From Actinocrinis sp035650855 (GTDB lineage Bacteria; Actinomycetota; Actinomycetes; Streptomycetales; Catenulisporaceae): 20,589 bases of DNA. The position numbers and the translations under genes are program-made. Numbering within the stretch: the first letter of the stretch is position 1; each line of letters starts with the position of its first letter. Below, piece by piece: positions 13,496 to 20,487 of the stretch. The stretch covers positions 1 to 20,589 of the forward strand of contig NZ_DASRGV010000133.1 of assembly GCF_035650855.1 (NCBI RefSeq). The letters are read 5' to 3'. The notes beneath the pieces are model-generated. The model saw only the letters and a list, made by a program, of their open reading frames with translations, did no database searches and was not told the DNA's origin.

Positions 13496-14998
13496 ATGAG
13501 CCCGGAGACGAGCCCAGGATCGAGCGCTTTGCGGCGGCTCGCCTCGGCGCCCGTCTTCGCGCCGCGGTATCGGCGCGTCGGGTACTGGTGGGCCGGCACC
13601 CGCTTCCTGCTGATGCTCTGGGCGCTCCAGGCCATGCCGTACTTCTCGCGCGGCTCGGTCATCGGCGACGTATATATCTACAGCGGCTGGGCCAACACGA
13701 TGACCCACGGATCGTTCCCGTCGAGCGATCCGCAGTGGCAGTACCCGCCGGCCGCGGCCCTGGTGATGATGTTCCCGAAGTTGATCGCGCATGTCGGCAT
13801 CGGGTACGTCAACTCCTTCTTCTTCTTCGCGCTGGCCGCGGACGCCGTGGTCTTCGCGCTGCTGATCGGGCAGGCGGATCGGATCTCGGCGCAGACCGGC
13901 CGCGAACCTCACCTGTCCGGGGTGTGGGCGTGGGTGCTCGGGGGCTTCGCGCTCGGTCCGATCCTGTTCATGCGGTACGACGTCATCGTCACCGCGCTCG
14001 CCGTGGGCGGCCTGGTCGCGACGGTCAAGGCGACCGAGCGGCGCACGCCGCAGCAGGCCGAGAAGTGGACCTGGAGCGTGCGCGGCGTCCTGCTCGGGCT
14101 CGGCGCGGTAGTGAAGGTCTGGCCGGTGGTGCTGCTCGCGGGTCTGCCGGGTGGCCGGCGCGGGGTGCGGGCGGTGGTCTCGGCGGTCGTCGGCGTGGTG
14201 GTGATCTGCGGGCTGCTCGCCGCGGGGCTGTCCGGGGCGCTGTCCTTCCTCGGGCATCAGTCCAGCCGGGGCATCGAGGTCGAGGCCGTGTTCGCCTCGC
14301 CGTTCATGATCGCCTCCTGGTTCGGCTACCCGGTCAGCACCGTCCACGAGGACGGCAACTTCCAGCTCGCCGGGCCCGGCACCAGCCTGGTCGCCTCGGG
14401 CGCGATCCTGCTCACGCTACTCGGCTTCGGCATCGTGCTGTGGTGGCGGCTGCGGCGGTTCCACCCGGAGCGCTGGTCACCGGCGCTGATGTACGACGCC
14501 GGATTCACCGTGCTGCTGGTGATGGTGGTCACCAGCCGGGTGCTCAGCCCGCAGTACCTGATCTGGCTCATCGGCCTGTCCGCGCTCTGCCTGGCCGAGA
14601 GCGGGCCCGGGCATCGTCGGACCCTGATGGCCACTCCGGCGCGGATGGTGATGGCCTGCACGCTGGTCAGCCAGCTGGAGTTCCCGATCCTGTTCCTCCA
14701 GGTCATGCACCACGGCTTCCTGGGCACCGCGGTGGTGGCGGCGCGCAACCTGGTGCTGCTTGCGGCGACGGTGATCGCGCTGCGCAAGCTGTGGTCCGCG
14801 ACCACGGCGAAGGAACCGGACCCGGCGGGGCCGGTCGGCTCCGCCCCCGGCGCGGTGCCCGGTGCCCGGTCCGAGGCCGAGGCCCACGCTGGAACCGGCG
14901 CGGTCGCACAACCGGTCGGCGACCTGGTCGCATTGCAGCCGGCGGGTGCCGGTCCGGCTCCGGCCGGCGCAGAACCCAGGGGCGCCTCAACGAGGTAG
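13496..14998 (+). CDS. GT87/DUF2029-type integral membrane glycosyltransferase
   Basis: The protein has 500 residues with about ten or more membrane spans, of the GT-C fold that uses polyprenyl-phosphate sugars. The first extracytoplasmic loop carries the expected acidic residue in SVIGDVYIYSGWANTMTHG (D58), then WQYPPAAALVM (81-91). Other family-like blocks are FMRYDVIVTALAVGGL and GLGAVVKVWPVVLL, the usual lipid-sugar region, and VLSPQYLIWLIGL. Relatives are mannosyltransferases of actinobacterial cell-envelope glycans. The last 60 residues or so (from about 440) are a Pro/Ala/Gly-rich tail, probably cytoplasmic and disordered. It is followed after 66 bp by a second GT-C gene; the pair probably acts on the same polymer. 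Confidence 0.85.
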   Translation: MSPETSPGSSALRRLASAPVFAPRYRRVGYWWAGTRFLLMLWALQAMPYFSRGSVIGDVYIYSGWANTMTHGSFPSSDPQWQYPPAAALVMMFPKLIAHVGIGYVNSFFFFALAADAVVFALLIGQADRISAQTGREPHLSGVWAWVLGGFALGPILFMRYDVIVTALAVGGLVATVKATERRTPQQAEKWTWSVRGVLLGLGAVVKVWPVVLLAGLPGGRRGVRAVVSAVVGVVVICGLLAAGLSGALSFLGHQSSRGIEVEAVFASPFMIASWFGYPVSTVHEDGNFQLAGPGTSLVASGAILLTLLGFGIVLWWRLRRFHPERWSPALMYDAGFTVLLVMVVTSRVLSPQYLIWLIGLSALCLAESGPGHRRTLMATPARMVMACTLVSQLEFPILFLQVMHHGFLGTAVVAARNLVLLAATVIALRKLWSATTAKEPDPAGPVGSAPGAVPGARSEAEAHAGTGAVAQPVGDLVALQPAGAGPAPAGAEPRGASTR

Positions 14999-15064
14999 GG
15001 ACTATCATCACGCGCGGGTCCCGACCGTGGATCCGCCGGGGTCGCGGGGACGTGTGAGGGAGCG

Positions 15065-16582
15065 ATGAGCGAATCGGCCGCGCGGCCAGGAGGCGGGACC
15101 GCCACCTCGCCGAGTGTGCTGCCCGGACCGCTCGACGAGCGCTCCCCGCGCAGCTCAAAGCCGGTCGGACCGCGCCGGCTGCTGACCGAGCTGATCGAGT
15201 TCATCTACCGGCTGGCCGGCTCGACGCTGGCCACGCCCAAGGTCGCGGTCGGCGTCTCGCTGGCCGGACTGCTGCTGATCATGCTGGTCGGCGTCCTGTC
15301 GCCGAACTTCAACACGCTGCCGCCGAACCACACCGGCGACCCGGCCAACCTCAAGCCGCTGGTGCTGCCGCTGTCCGGGCACCTGTGGCAGCTGCCCTGG
15401 TTCGTCTCCTTCCCGCTGACCTACCTGGCGATCGTGCTGCAGTGCCTCGGCCTGGCCGGGCTGCTGTGGGCCAACAGCCGCGGCTGGCGGCCGAACCCGC
15501 GGCACCTGTTCCTCGCGGTGAGCGCGATCGTCGCGGTGATGGTGAACATCACCCCGGTCGGCTCCTCGGACGCGGCCAGCTACGCGGCGTACGGGCACGT
15601 GGCCAATCACGGCTTCGACCCTTACACCAACGGCCCAGACATCCTCGGCCAGCAGAACCCTTACACGCAGTCGGTGGGCCCGATGTGGACCCGCACCCCC
15701 TCCGTGTACGGGCCGATGGCCACCTGGGTGCAGCAGCTCGCGGCCTGGCTGGGCGGATTGAGCCCCGGCTCGACCGTGCACTACTTGATGATCTTCAACG
15801 GGGCGGTCTTCCTCGGCGTCGGCTACTTCCTGCTGAAGACGGCCGACGACCCGGTGCGCGCCTCGCTGATGTGGGTGGCCAACCCGGTGCTGATCCAGCA
15901 GCTCGTCGCGGGCGGCCACCTGGACACCTACGCGGCCGCCGCGGTGGTCGTCGGGGTGCAGATCGCCCGGCGCGGAACGCAGGGCTGGCGTTATCTGGCG
16001 GCCGGGCTCGCCGTCGGCGTGGCCTGCGCGTTCAAGATCAACGCCGGTCTTGTCGGCGCCGGTCTTGCCTGGGCGCTGGCGATGCGGCGCGACTGGTGGA
16101 ACCTCGGGCGGCTGGCGGTCAGCGGCGTCGGCTCGGTGGTGTTCTTCTACTCGTTCTACGGCCTGCACGCCTTCAAGCAGCTGCTCACCGCGTCCAGCCT
16201 GGTGGCGACCCCCTCGCCGTGGCGGGCGCTGCAGCTCGCGCTGCAGGGCGGCTTCGCCGTGTTCGGGGCGGGGGACCTGGGGCAGAACATCGGTTCCGCG
16301 GCCACCTCGATCCTCTGGCCGATCCTGATGATCGTGGTCGCGGTGCTGATCTATCGCCGCTTCTCCCCGGACCAGCCGGCCATGGTGACCGTCCCGTTCG
16401 CGCTCTGCTTCGCCTGGATCGTGGTCGCGCCCTGGTCGCTGCCTTGGTACGCCGCGCTGGCCTGGGTGGTGCTCGCGCTGCTGCCGCGCAACCCGATGAC
16501 CCGTTGGCTGACGCTGGTCACGGTGTTCCTCGCGCTCATGCACTCCTCCGGCGGCGGCCCGGCGCCCTGGGCGAACTCCTGA
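15065..16582 (+). CDS. MptB-like alpha-1,6-mannosyltransferase family protein (GT-C)
   Basis: The protein has 505 residues from ATG 15065 behind GAGGG (15056-15060). It is a multi-span membrane protein resembling the polyprenol-phosphomannose-dependent MptB family. The loop motif is GSSDAASYAAYGHVANHGFDP (D169 as probable catalytic base), then TPSVYGPMATWVQQ (211-224). ANPVLIQQLVAGGHLDTYAAA is also characteristic of the family. The N-terminal 40 residues are polar and Pro/Ser-rich. MptB proteins extend the mannan core of lipomannan in mycobacteria and corynebacteria. This organism's polymer is unknown, so the precise name is not assigned. It sits between mec and cysO with no obvious biochemical link to cysteine synthesis. 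Confidence 0.83.
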   Translation: MSESAARPGGGTATSPSVLPGPLDERSPRSSKPVGPRRLLTELIEFIYRLAGSTLATPKVAVGVSLAGLLLIMLVGVLSPNFNTLPPNHTGDPANLKPLVLPLSGHLWQLPWFVSFPLTYLAIVLQCLGLAGLLWANSRGWRPNPRHLFLAVSAIVAVMVNITPVGSSDAASYAAYGHVANHGFDPYTNGPDILGQQNPYTQSVGPMWTRTPSVYGPMATWVQQLAAWLGGLSPGSTVHYLMIFNGAVFLGVGYFLLKTADDPVRASLMWVANPVLIQQLVAGGHLDTYAAAAVVVGVQIARRGTQGWRYLAAGLAVGVACAFKINAGLVGAGLAWALAMRRDWWNLGRLAVSGVGSVVFFYSFYGLHAFKQLLTASSLVATPSPWRALQLALQGGFAVFGAGDLGQNIGSAATSILWPILMIVVAVLIYRRFSPDQPAMVTVPFALCFAWIVVAPWSLPWYAALAWVVLALLPRNPMTRWLTLVTVFLALMHSSGGGPAPWANS

Positions 16583-16590
16583 CCATCCGT

Positions 16591-16631
16591 CTCTCGCCGC
16601 CCTCACCACGCGCTCTCGCCGCCCTGACCAC
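16591..16631. repeat. Direct repeat after the MptB-like gene
   Basis: CTCTCGCCGCCCTCACCAC (16591-16609) and CTCTCGCCGCCCTGACCAC (16613-16631) differ at one base and have a 22-bp period. They lie in the 165-bp spacer before cysO. Confidence 0.85.
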
Positions 16632-16667
16632 ACTGCGAGCACCGAGGGGCCGCTACGCCGGGAATCG

Positions 16668-16684
16668 ATAGCATGGCTATATGC
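16668..16684. promoter_or_regulatory. Palindrome and possible -10 box upstream of cysO
   Basis: ATAGC (16668-16672), ATG, GCTAT (16676-16680) form an inverted repeat. GCAT (16671-16674) and ATGC (16681-16684) form another that overlaps it. TAGCAT (16669-16674) fits TANNNT. It is an AT-rich spot in GC-rich DNA, 64-80 bp before the cysO start, so a cysO-cysM promoter/operator is plausible. Confidence 0.4.
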
Positions 16685-16734
16685 GTTCCCCGGTGTGCCC
16701 ATGGCCGCCAACGCGCCAAGAGCCCATACCGTCC

Positions 16735-16739
16735 AGGAG
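16735..16739 (+). promoter_or_regulatory. Ribosome binding site of cysO
   Basis: AGGAG with an 8-nt spacer to ATG 16748. It decides this start over the ATG at 16673, which would add 25 residues unlike the family. Confidence 0.85.
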
Positions 16740-16747
16740 CTGAATTC

Positions 16748-17026
16748 ATGGCCGTCCAGGTCTCCATCCCGACCATCCTGCGCAGCTACACCGACGGCGC
16801 CAAGCGCGTCGAGGCCGAGGGCGGCACGCTGCGCGAGCTGATCACCGACCTCGACCAGCGGCACCCCGGCATCGGCGACCGGCTGATCGAGAACGGCGAG
16901 CTGCGCCGCTTCGTGAACGTGTACCTGAACGACGAGGACGTCCGCTTCACCGGCGGGCTGACCACCCCGCTGGCCGACGGCGACGCGGTCACCGTCCTGC
17001 CCGCGGTCGCCGGCGGCGCCCGCTAA
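16748..17026 (+). CDS. cysO: Sulfur carrier protein CysO (MoaD/ThiS family) with a masked C-terminus
   Basis: The protein has 92 residues from ATG 16748. It has a ubiquitin-like beta-grasp fold with SIPTILRSYTDGAKRVEAEG, RRFVNVYLNDEDVRFTGG and LADGDAVTVLPAVAGG, closely matching M. tuberculosis CysO (Rv1335). In that pathway the C-terminal Gly-Gly is converted to a thiocarboxylate, CysM adds it to O-phosphoserine, and Mec releases cysteine. The mycobacterial protein ends at Gly-Gly, but here two residues follow (GGAR), so activation needs prior trimming, perhaps by the JAMM peptidase at 12884-13297. The gene is 8 nt upstream of cysM. As I recall, short tails after Gly-Gly also occur in Streptomyces homologues, so this is unlikely to be a sequencing error. 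Confidence 0.92.
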   Translation: MAVQVSIPTILRSYTDGAKRVEAEGGTLRELITDLDQRHPGIGDRLIENGELRRFVNVYLNDEDVRFTGGLTTPLADGDAVTVLPAVAGGAR

Positions 17027-17034
17027 TCGCGACG

Positions 17035-17982
17035 ATGCGCTACGACTCGCTGCTCGACTCGCTCGGGCACACGCCGCTGGTCGGGCTGCCCAGCCTCTCG
17101 CCCAACCACGAGGTGCGGATCTGGGCGAAGCTCGAGGACCGCAACCCCACCGGCTCGGTCAAGGACCGGCCCGCGCTGGCGATGATCGAGGCCGCGGAGG
17201 CGGAGGGCAGGCTCGCACCCGGAGCCACCATCCTCGAGCCCACCAGCGGCAACACCGGGATCGCGCTGGCGATGGCGGCCAAGCTCAAGGGTTACCGGCT
17301 GATCTGCGTGATGCCGGAGAACACCAGCGAGGAGCGCCGCCAACTGCTGCGCATGTGGGGCGCGGAGATCATCCCCTCCCCGGCGGCCGGCGGCTCGAAC
17401 GAGGCGGTCCGCGTCGCCAAGGGCCTGGCGGCCGAGCACCCGGACTGGGTGATGCTGTATCAGTACGGCAATCAGGCCAACTCCGGCGCGCACTACGCGG
17501 GCACCGGCCCCGAGCTGCTGGAGGACCTGCCCACGATCACGCACTTCGTGGCGGGTCTGGGCACGACCGGCACGCTGATGGGCGTGGGCCGGTATCTGCG
17601 CGAGAAGGTGCCGGGCATTCAGATCGTGGCCGCCGAGCCGCGCTATGACGATCTGATCTACGGCCTGCGCAACCTGGACGAGGGCTTCGTCCCCGAGCTT
17701 TACGACGAGTCGGTCCTGACGACCCGTTACTCGGTCGGCTCGACCGACGCGCTGCGCCGCACCCGGCAGCTGCTGGAAGTCGAGGGCATCTTCGCGGGGA
17801 TCTCCACCGGCTGCGCGCTGCACGCCGCGCTCGGCATCGCCCGCAAGGCCGCGCAGGCCGGCGAGCGCGCCGACATCGCGTTCATCGTCGCGGACGGCGG
17901 CTGGAAGTACCTGTCCACCGGCGCGTACGAGGGCACCCTTGACGAGGCCGGCGATCGGCTCGAAGGGCAGCTGTGGGCTTAA
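17035..17982 (+). CDS. cysM: Cysteine synthase CysM, CysO-dependent (O-phosphoserine type)
   Basis: The protein has 315 residues and is a PLP enzyme of fold type II. PLP lysine K43 lies in NPTGSVKDRPALAMIEAA, the substrate loop is EPTSGNTGIA (68-77) and the PLP-phosphate loop is GLGTTGT (174-180). YGLRNLDEGFVPELYD (209-224) carries R212, which appears to match the arginine giving O-phosphoserine preference in M. tuberculosis CysM (Rv1336). The C-terminus LEGQLWA is also the mycobacterial one; this flexible tail closes over the active site. It follows cysO by 8 nt with no strong Shine-Dalgarno, so coupling is likely. It joins CysO thiocarboxylate to an alanyl intermediate to give CysO-cysteine. 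Confidence 0.93.
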   Translation: MRYDSLLDSLGHTPLVGLPSLSPNHEVRIWAKLEDRNPTGSVKDRPALAMIEAAEAEGRLAPGATILEPTSGNTGIALAMAAKLKGYRLICVMPENTSEERRQLLRMWGAEIIPSPAAGGSNEAVRVAKGLAAEHPDWVMLYQYGNQANSGAHYAGTGPELLEDLPTITHFVAGLGTTGTLMGVGRYLREKVPGIQIVAAEPRYDDLIYGLRNLDEGFVPELYDESVLTTRYSVGSTDALRRTRQLLEVEGIFAGISTGCALHAALGIARKAAQAGERADIAFIVADGGWKYLSTGAYEGTLDEAGDRLEGQLWA

Positions 17983-18020
17983 GCACACCCGGTCCTTCCG
18001 GCGCTTTACGCACTGCCACG

Positions 18021-18048
18021 TTCAAGATGGCCCCTCTGCGGTTATGGT
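18021..18048 (+). promoter_or_regulatory. Predicted murI promoter, leaderless
   Basis: TATGGT (18043-18048) fits TANNNT and ends 6 nt before GTG 18055. TTCAAG (18021-18026) lies 16 bp upstream as a weak -35. No Shine-Dalgarno is present, as for a leaderless transcript. Confidence 0.5.
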
Positions 18049-18054
18049 TGCCCG

Positions 18055-18861
18055 GTGGCTGACGCACCGATCGGAATCTTCGACAGCGGCTACGGCGGAC
18101 TGACCGTCGCACGTGCCGTTCTGGACCAGTTGCCGCACGAGCCGATCTTGTACTTCGGCGATACCGCACGGCAGCCGTACGGCACCAAGTCGATCGCGGA
18201 CGTGCGCAAGTACTCGCTCGAATGCCTGGACACGCTGGTGGACCAGGGCGTGAAGATGCTGGTCATCGCGTGCAACTCGGCCAGCTCCGCGGTACTGCGC
18301 GACGCCCGCGAGCGGTACGCGGTCCCGGTGATCGAGGTGATCCACCCGGCTACCCGCCGCGCCGTGGCCGCCACCCGCAACGGCCAGGTCGGCGTGATCT
18401 GCACGCAGGCGACCAAGACCTCTGAGTCGTACGAGGACGCCTTCGCCGCCGCCCCGCACATCCGGCTCACCACGCAAGCCTGCCCGCGTTTCGTCGAGTT
18501 CGTCGAGGACGGGGTCACCGGCGGCGAGGAACTGATCAAGGTAGCGACCGAGTACCTCGACCCGGTCGCCGCCGCCGGAGTCGACACGCTCATTCTCGGC
18601 TGCACCCACTATCCGCTGCTGACCGGCGTGATCTCGTACGTGATGGGCGAGGGGGTCACGCTGATCTCCAGCGCCGAGGAGACCGCCAAGGACGTCTACC
18701 GGCGGCTGGCCAAGCTCGGCCTGATGCGCGACGAGTCGCTGCCGGCGCCGGTGCACGAGTTCCACACCACCGGCGATCCGGAGCGATTCAAGGAGATCGG
18801 CCGGCGCTTCCTCGGCCCGGAACTGAGCCGGGTCTCCGTGGCGACTACGCTCGAGTCATGA
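18055..18861 (+). CDS. murI: Glutamate racemase
   Basis: The protein has 268 residues from GTG 18055. It makes D-glutamate for peptidoglycan in the cytoplasm. Conserved blocks are IGIFDSGYGGLTVAR (6-20, with D10 and S11), FGDTARQPYGTKS (34-46), VIACNSASSA (70-79, catalytic C73) and LILGCTHYPLL (179-189, catalytic C183). The length is normal. Its stop overlaps the rph start as ATGA, so the two are coupled. In M. tuberculosis a rhomboid-like gene precedes murI and a metallo-beta-lactamase-fold gene follows it; both are absent here. Confidence 0.95.
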   Translation: MADAPIGIFDSGYGGLTVARAVLDQLPHEPILYFGDTARQPYGTKSIADVRKYSLECLDTLVDQGVKMLVIACNSASSAVLRDARERYAVPVIEVIHPATRRAVAATRNGQVGVICTQATKTSESYEDAFAAAPHIRLTTQACPRFVEFVEDGVTGGEELIKVATEYLDPVAAAGVDTLILGCTHYPLLTGVISYVMGEGVTLISSAEETAKDVYRRLAKLGLMRDESLPAPVHEFHTTGDPERFKEIGRRFLGPELSRVSVATTLES

Positions 18862-19670
18862 CCCAGGGATCTTCCCCGGCGGCCGGGTCGCAGCCGCCTT
18901 CGAACACTGCTTCGTCGAACCCCCACTCCGGCGCCTCCGGCTCCGGCGGCCGCATCGACGGCCGCTCCCCCGACCAGCTGCGCCCGGTGACCATCACCCG
19001 TGACTGGCTCGACCACGCCGAGGGCTCGGTGCTCGTCGAGTTCGGCCGCACGCGGGTGCTGTGCGCCGCGTCGGTGACCGAGGGCGTACCGCGCTGGCGC
19101 AAGGGGTCCGGCCTCGGCTGGGTCACCGCCGAGTACGCGATGCTGCCGCGCTCGACCCACGAGCGGTCTGACCGCGAGTCGGTCAAAGGCCGCATCGGCG
19201 GGCGCACGCACGAGATCTCCCGGCTGGTCGGCCGGGCGATCCGGGCCGTGGTGGACTACAAGGCGCTCGGCGAGAACACCATCGTGCTGGACTGCGACGT
19301 GCTCCAGGCGGACGGCGGCACGCGCACGGCGGCGATCACCGGCGCGTACGTCGCGCTGGCGGACGCGATCGCCTGGCTGCGCAAGAACGGCTCGCTGCGC
19401 GGCGGCAAGGAACCGCTGACCGGCTCGGTCGCGGCGGTGTCCGTGGGCATCATCGGCGGCGTGCCGATGCTCGACCTCTGCTACGAGGAGGACGTGCGCG
19501 CGGAGACGGACATGAACGTGGTGTGCACCGGCGACGGCCGCTTCGTCGAGGTGCAGGGCACGGCCGAGGGCGCGCCGTTCGACCGCGCGGAGCTGACCGC
19601 GCTGCTGGACCTGGCCGCGGCCGGCTGCGCCGACCTGACGGCGATGCAGCGCAAGGCGCTCGGCCAGTGA
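18858..19670 (+). CDS. rph: Ribonuclease PH
   Basis: The protein has 270 residues. It is a phosphate-dependent 3'-5' exoribonuclease that trims tRNA 3' ends, normally as a hexamer. The core starts at DGRSPDQLRPVTITRDW (34-50) and includes GRIGGRTHEISRLVGRAIR (111-129, phosphate-binding arginines), LDCDVLQADGGTRTAAITGAY (144-164) and DLCYEEDVRAETDMNVV. The first 33 residues are a Ser/Gly/Pro-rich extension not found in standard RNase PH. The ATG at 18858 overlaps the murI stop, which supports translation from there. The stop overlaps the GTG of rdgB (GTGA). Confidence 0.95.
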   Translation: MTQGSSPAAGSQPPSNTASSNPHSGASGSGGRIDGRSPDQLRPVTITRDWLDHAEGSVLVEFGRTRVLCAASVTEGVPRWRKGSGLGWVTAEYAMLPRSTHERSDRESVKGRIGGRTHEISRLVGRAIRAVVDYKALGENTIVLDCDVLQADGGTRTAAITGAYVALADAIAWLRKNGSLRGGKEPLTGSVAAVSVGIIGGVPMLDLCYEEDVRAETDMNVVCTGDGRFVEVQGTAEGAPFDRAELTALLDLAAAGCADLTAMQRKALGQ

Positions 19671-20323
19671 CCGGACCGGATCCGGTGGCCGATTCGAGCC
19701 CTGTCTCGCCGCCCGGCGCCGCGCGGCCGCGCGTGGTGCTCGCCACGCGCAACCGGCACAAGATCGACGAGCTGCACGCGATCCTCGCGGCCACCGGCGT
19801 CGAGGTGGAACTGCTCGGCGTCGGCGACTTCGCGGACCTGCCGGACGTGCGCGAAACCGGGGTCACCTTCGCCGAGAACGCGCTGCTGAAGGCCGTCGAC
19901 GTGGCCGGCCGCACGGGATTGCCCGCGATCGCCGACGACTCAGGGCTCTGCGTCGACGTGCTCGGCGGCGCTCCCGGCATCTTCTCCGCGCGCTGGGCCG
20001 GCAAGCACGGAGACGACAAGGCGAACCTGGACCTGCTCCTCGCGCAACTCGCCGATGTCGCGGACTCGCACCGGCAGGCCCACTTCGCCTGCGCCGCCGC
20101 GCTGGCCCTCCCCGGTGGCGGGCAGGTGGTGCGCGAGGGCCGCATCGACGGCACGCTGCTGCACGCTCCGCGCGGCACGAACGGCTTCGGCTACGACCCG
20201 ATCTTCCGCCCGGACGGCTACGACCGGACCACCGCCGAGATGCCGGCCGAGGAGAAGAACGCGATCTCGCACCGCACCCGCGCCTTCCAGGCCCTCGCGA
20301 AAGACCTGGCGACCCTGCTCTGA
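19667..20323 (+). CDS. rdgB: XTP/dITP pyrophosphatase (RdgB/HAM1 family)
   Basis: The protein has 218 residues from GTG 19667, which overlaps the rph stop by 4 nt. It hydrolyses non-canonical purine triphosphates (ITP, XTP) to monophosphates and keeps them out of DNA. Motifs are LATRNRHKIDEL (25-36), FAENALLKA (68-76), ADDSGLCVDVLGGAPGIFSAR (89-109), GTNGFGYDPIF (170-180) and EKNAISHRTRA (196-206). The first 20 residues or so are a Pro/Ser-rich extension before the usual start. It is the last gene of the murI-rph-rdgB unit, followed by a strong terminator. Confidence 0.95.
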   Translation: MTGPDPVADSSPVSPPGAARPRVVLATRNRHKIDELHAILAATGVEVELLGVGDFADLPDVRETGVTFAENALLKAVDVAGRTGLPAIADDSGLCVDVLGGAPGIFSARWAGKHGDDKANLDLLLAQLADVADSHRQAHFACAAALALPGGGQVVREGRIDGTLLHAPRGTNGFGYDPIFRPDGYDRTTAEMPAEEKNAISHRTRAFQALAKDLATLL

Positions 20324-20339
20324 CCTGCGCAGAGTCCGC

Positions 20340-20373
20340 ACGCGGCGCCCGGCCTTCCAGCCGGGCGCCGCGT
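20340..20373 (+). terminator. Strong hairpin terminator after rdgB
   Basis: ACGCGGCGCCCGGC (20340-20353), loop CTTCCA, GCCGGGCGCCGCGT (20360-20373): a perfect 14-bp stem 17 bp after the rdgB stop. It is followed by CGTTTCC, a short T tract, as is common for actinobacterial terminators. Confidence 0.85.
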
Positions 20374-20449
20374 CGTTTCCGCGGTGTCGATCTTCCCTGC
20401 CCGTTCACCGGAAGATCGCGCACGTTCCCCCGAAGGTTACATTTTCATA

Positions 20450-20465
20450 ACTGGTATAGACCGGT
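20450..20465. promoter_or_regulatory. DasR-responsive element (dre)-like site 1
   Basis: ACTGGTATAGACCGGT matches the dre consensus ACTGGTCTAGACCACT with a few changes. DasR is the GntR-family regulator of N-acetylglucosamine and chitin use in streptomycetes. Confidence 0.8.
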
Positions 20466-20471
20466 CCGCCT

Positions 20472-20487
20472 TCTGGTCTAGACCAGA
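20472..20487. promoter_or_regulatory. DasR-responsive element (dre)-like site 2
   Basis: TCTGGTCTAGACCAGA is a perfect 16-bp palindrome containing the full dre core TGGTCTAGACCA. Its centre is 22 bp from that of site 1, about two helical turns, so both sites face the same side of the DNA. Confidence 0.88.

Noticed and set aside
15155..16864. 569-codon minus-strand open frame opposite the MptB-like gene
   Set aside because: It has the composition of an antisense shadow (Arg/Asp/His/Gln-rich), crosses the intergenic region into cysO and has no recognisable domain.
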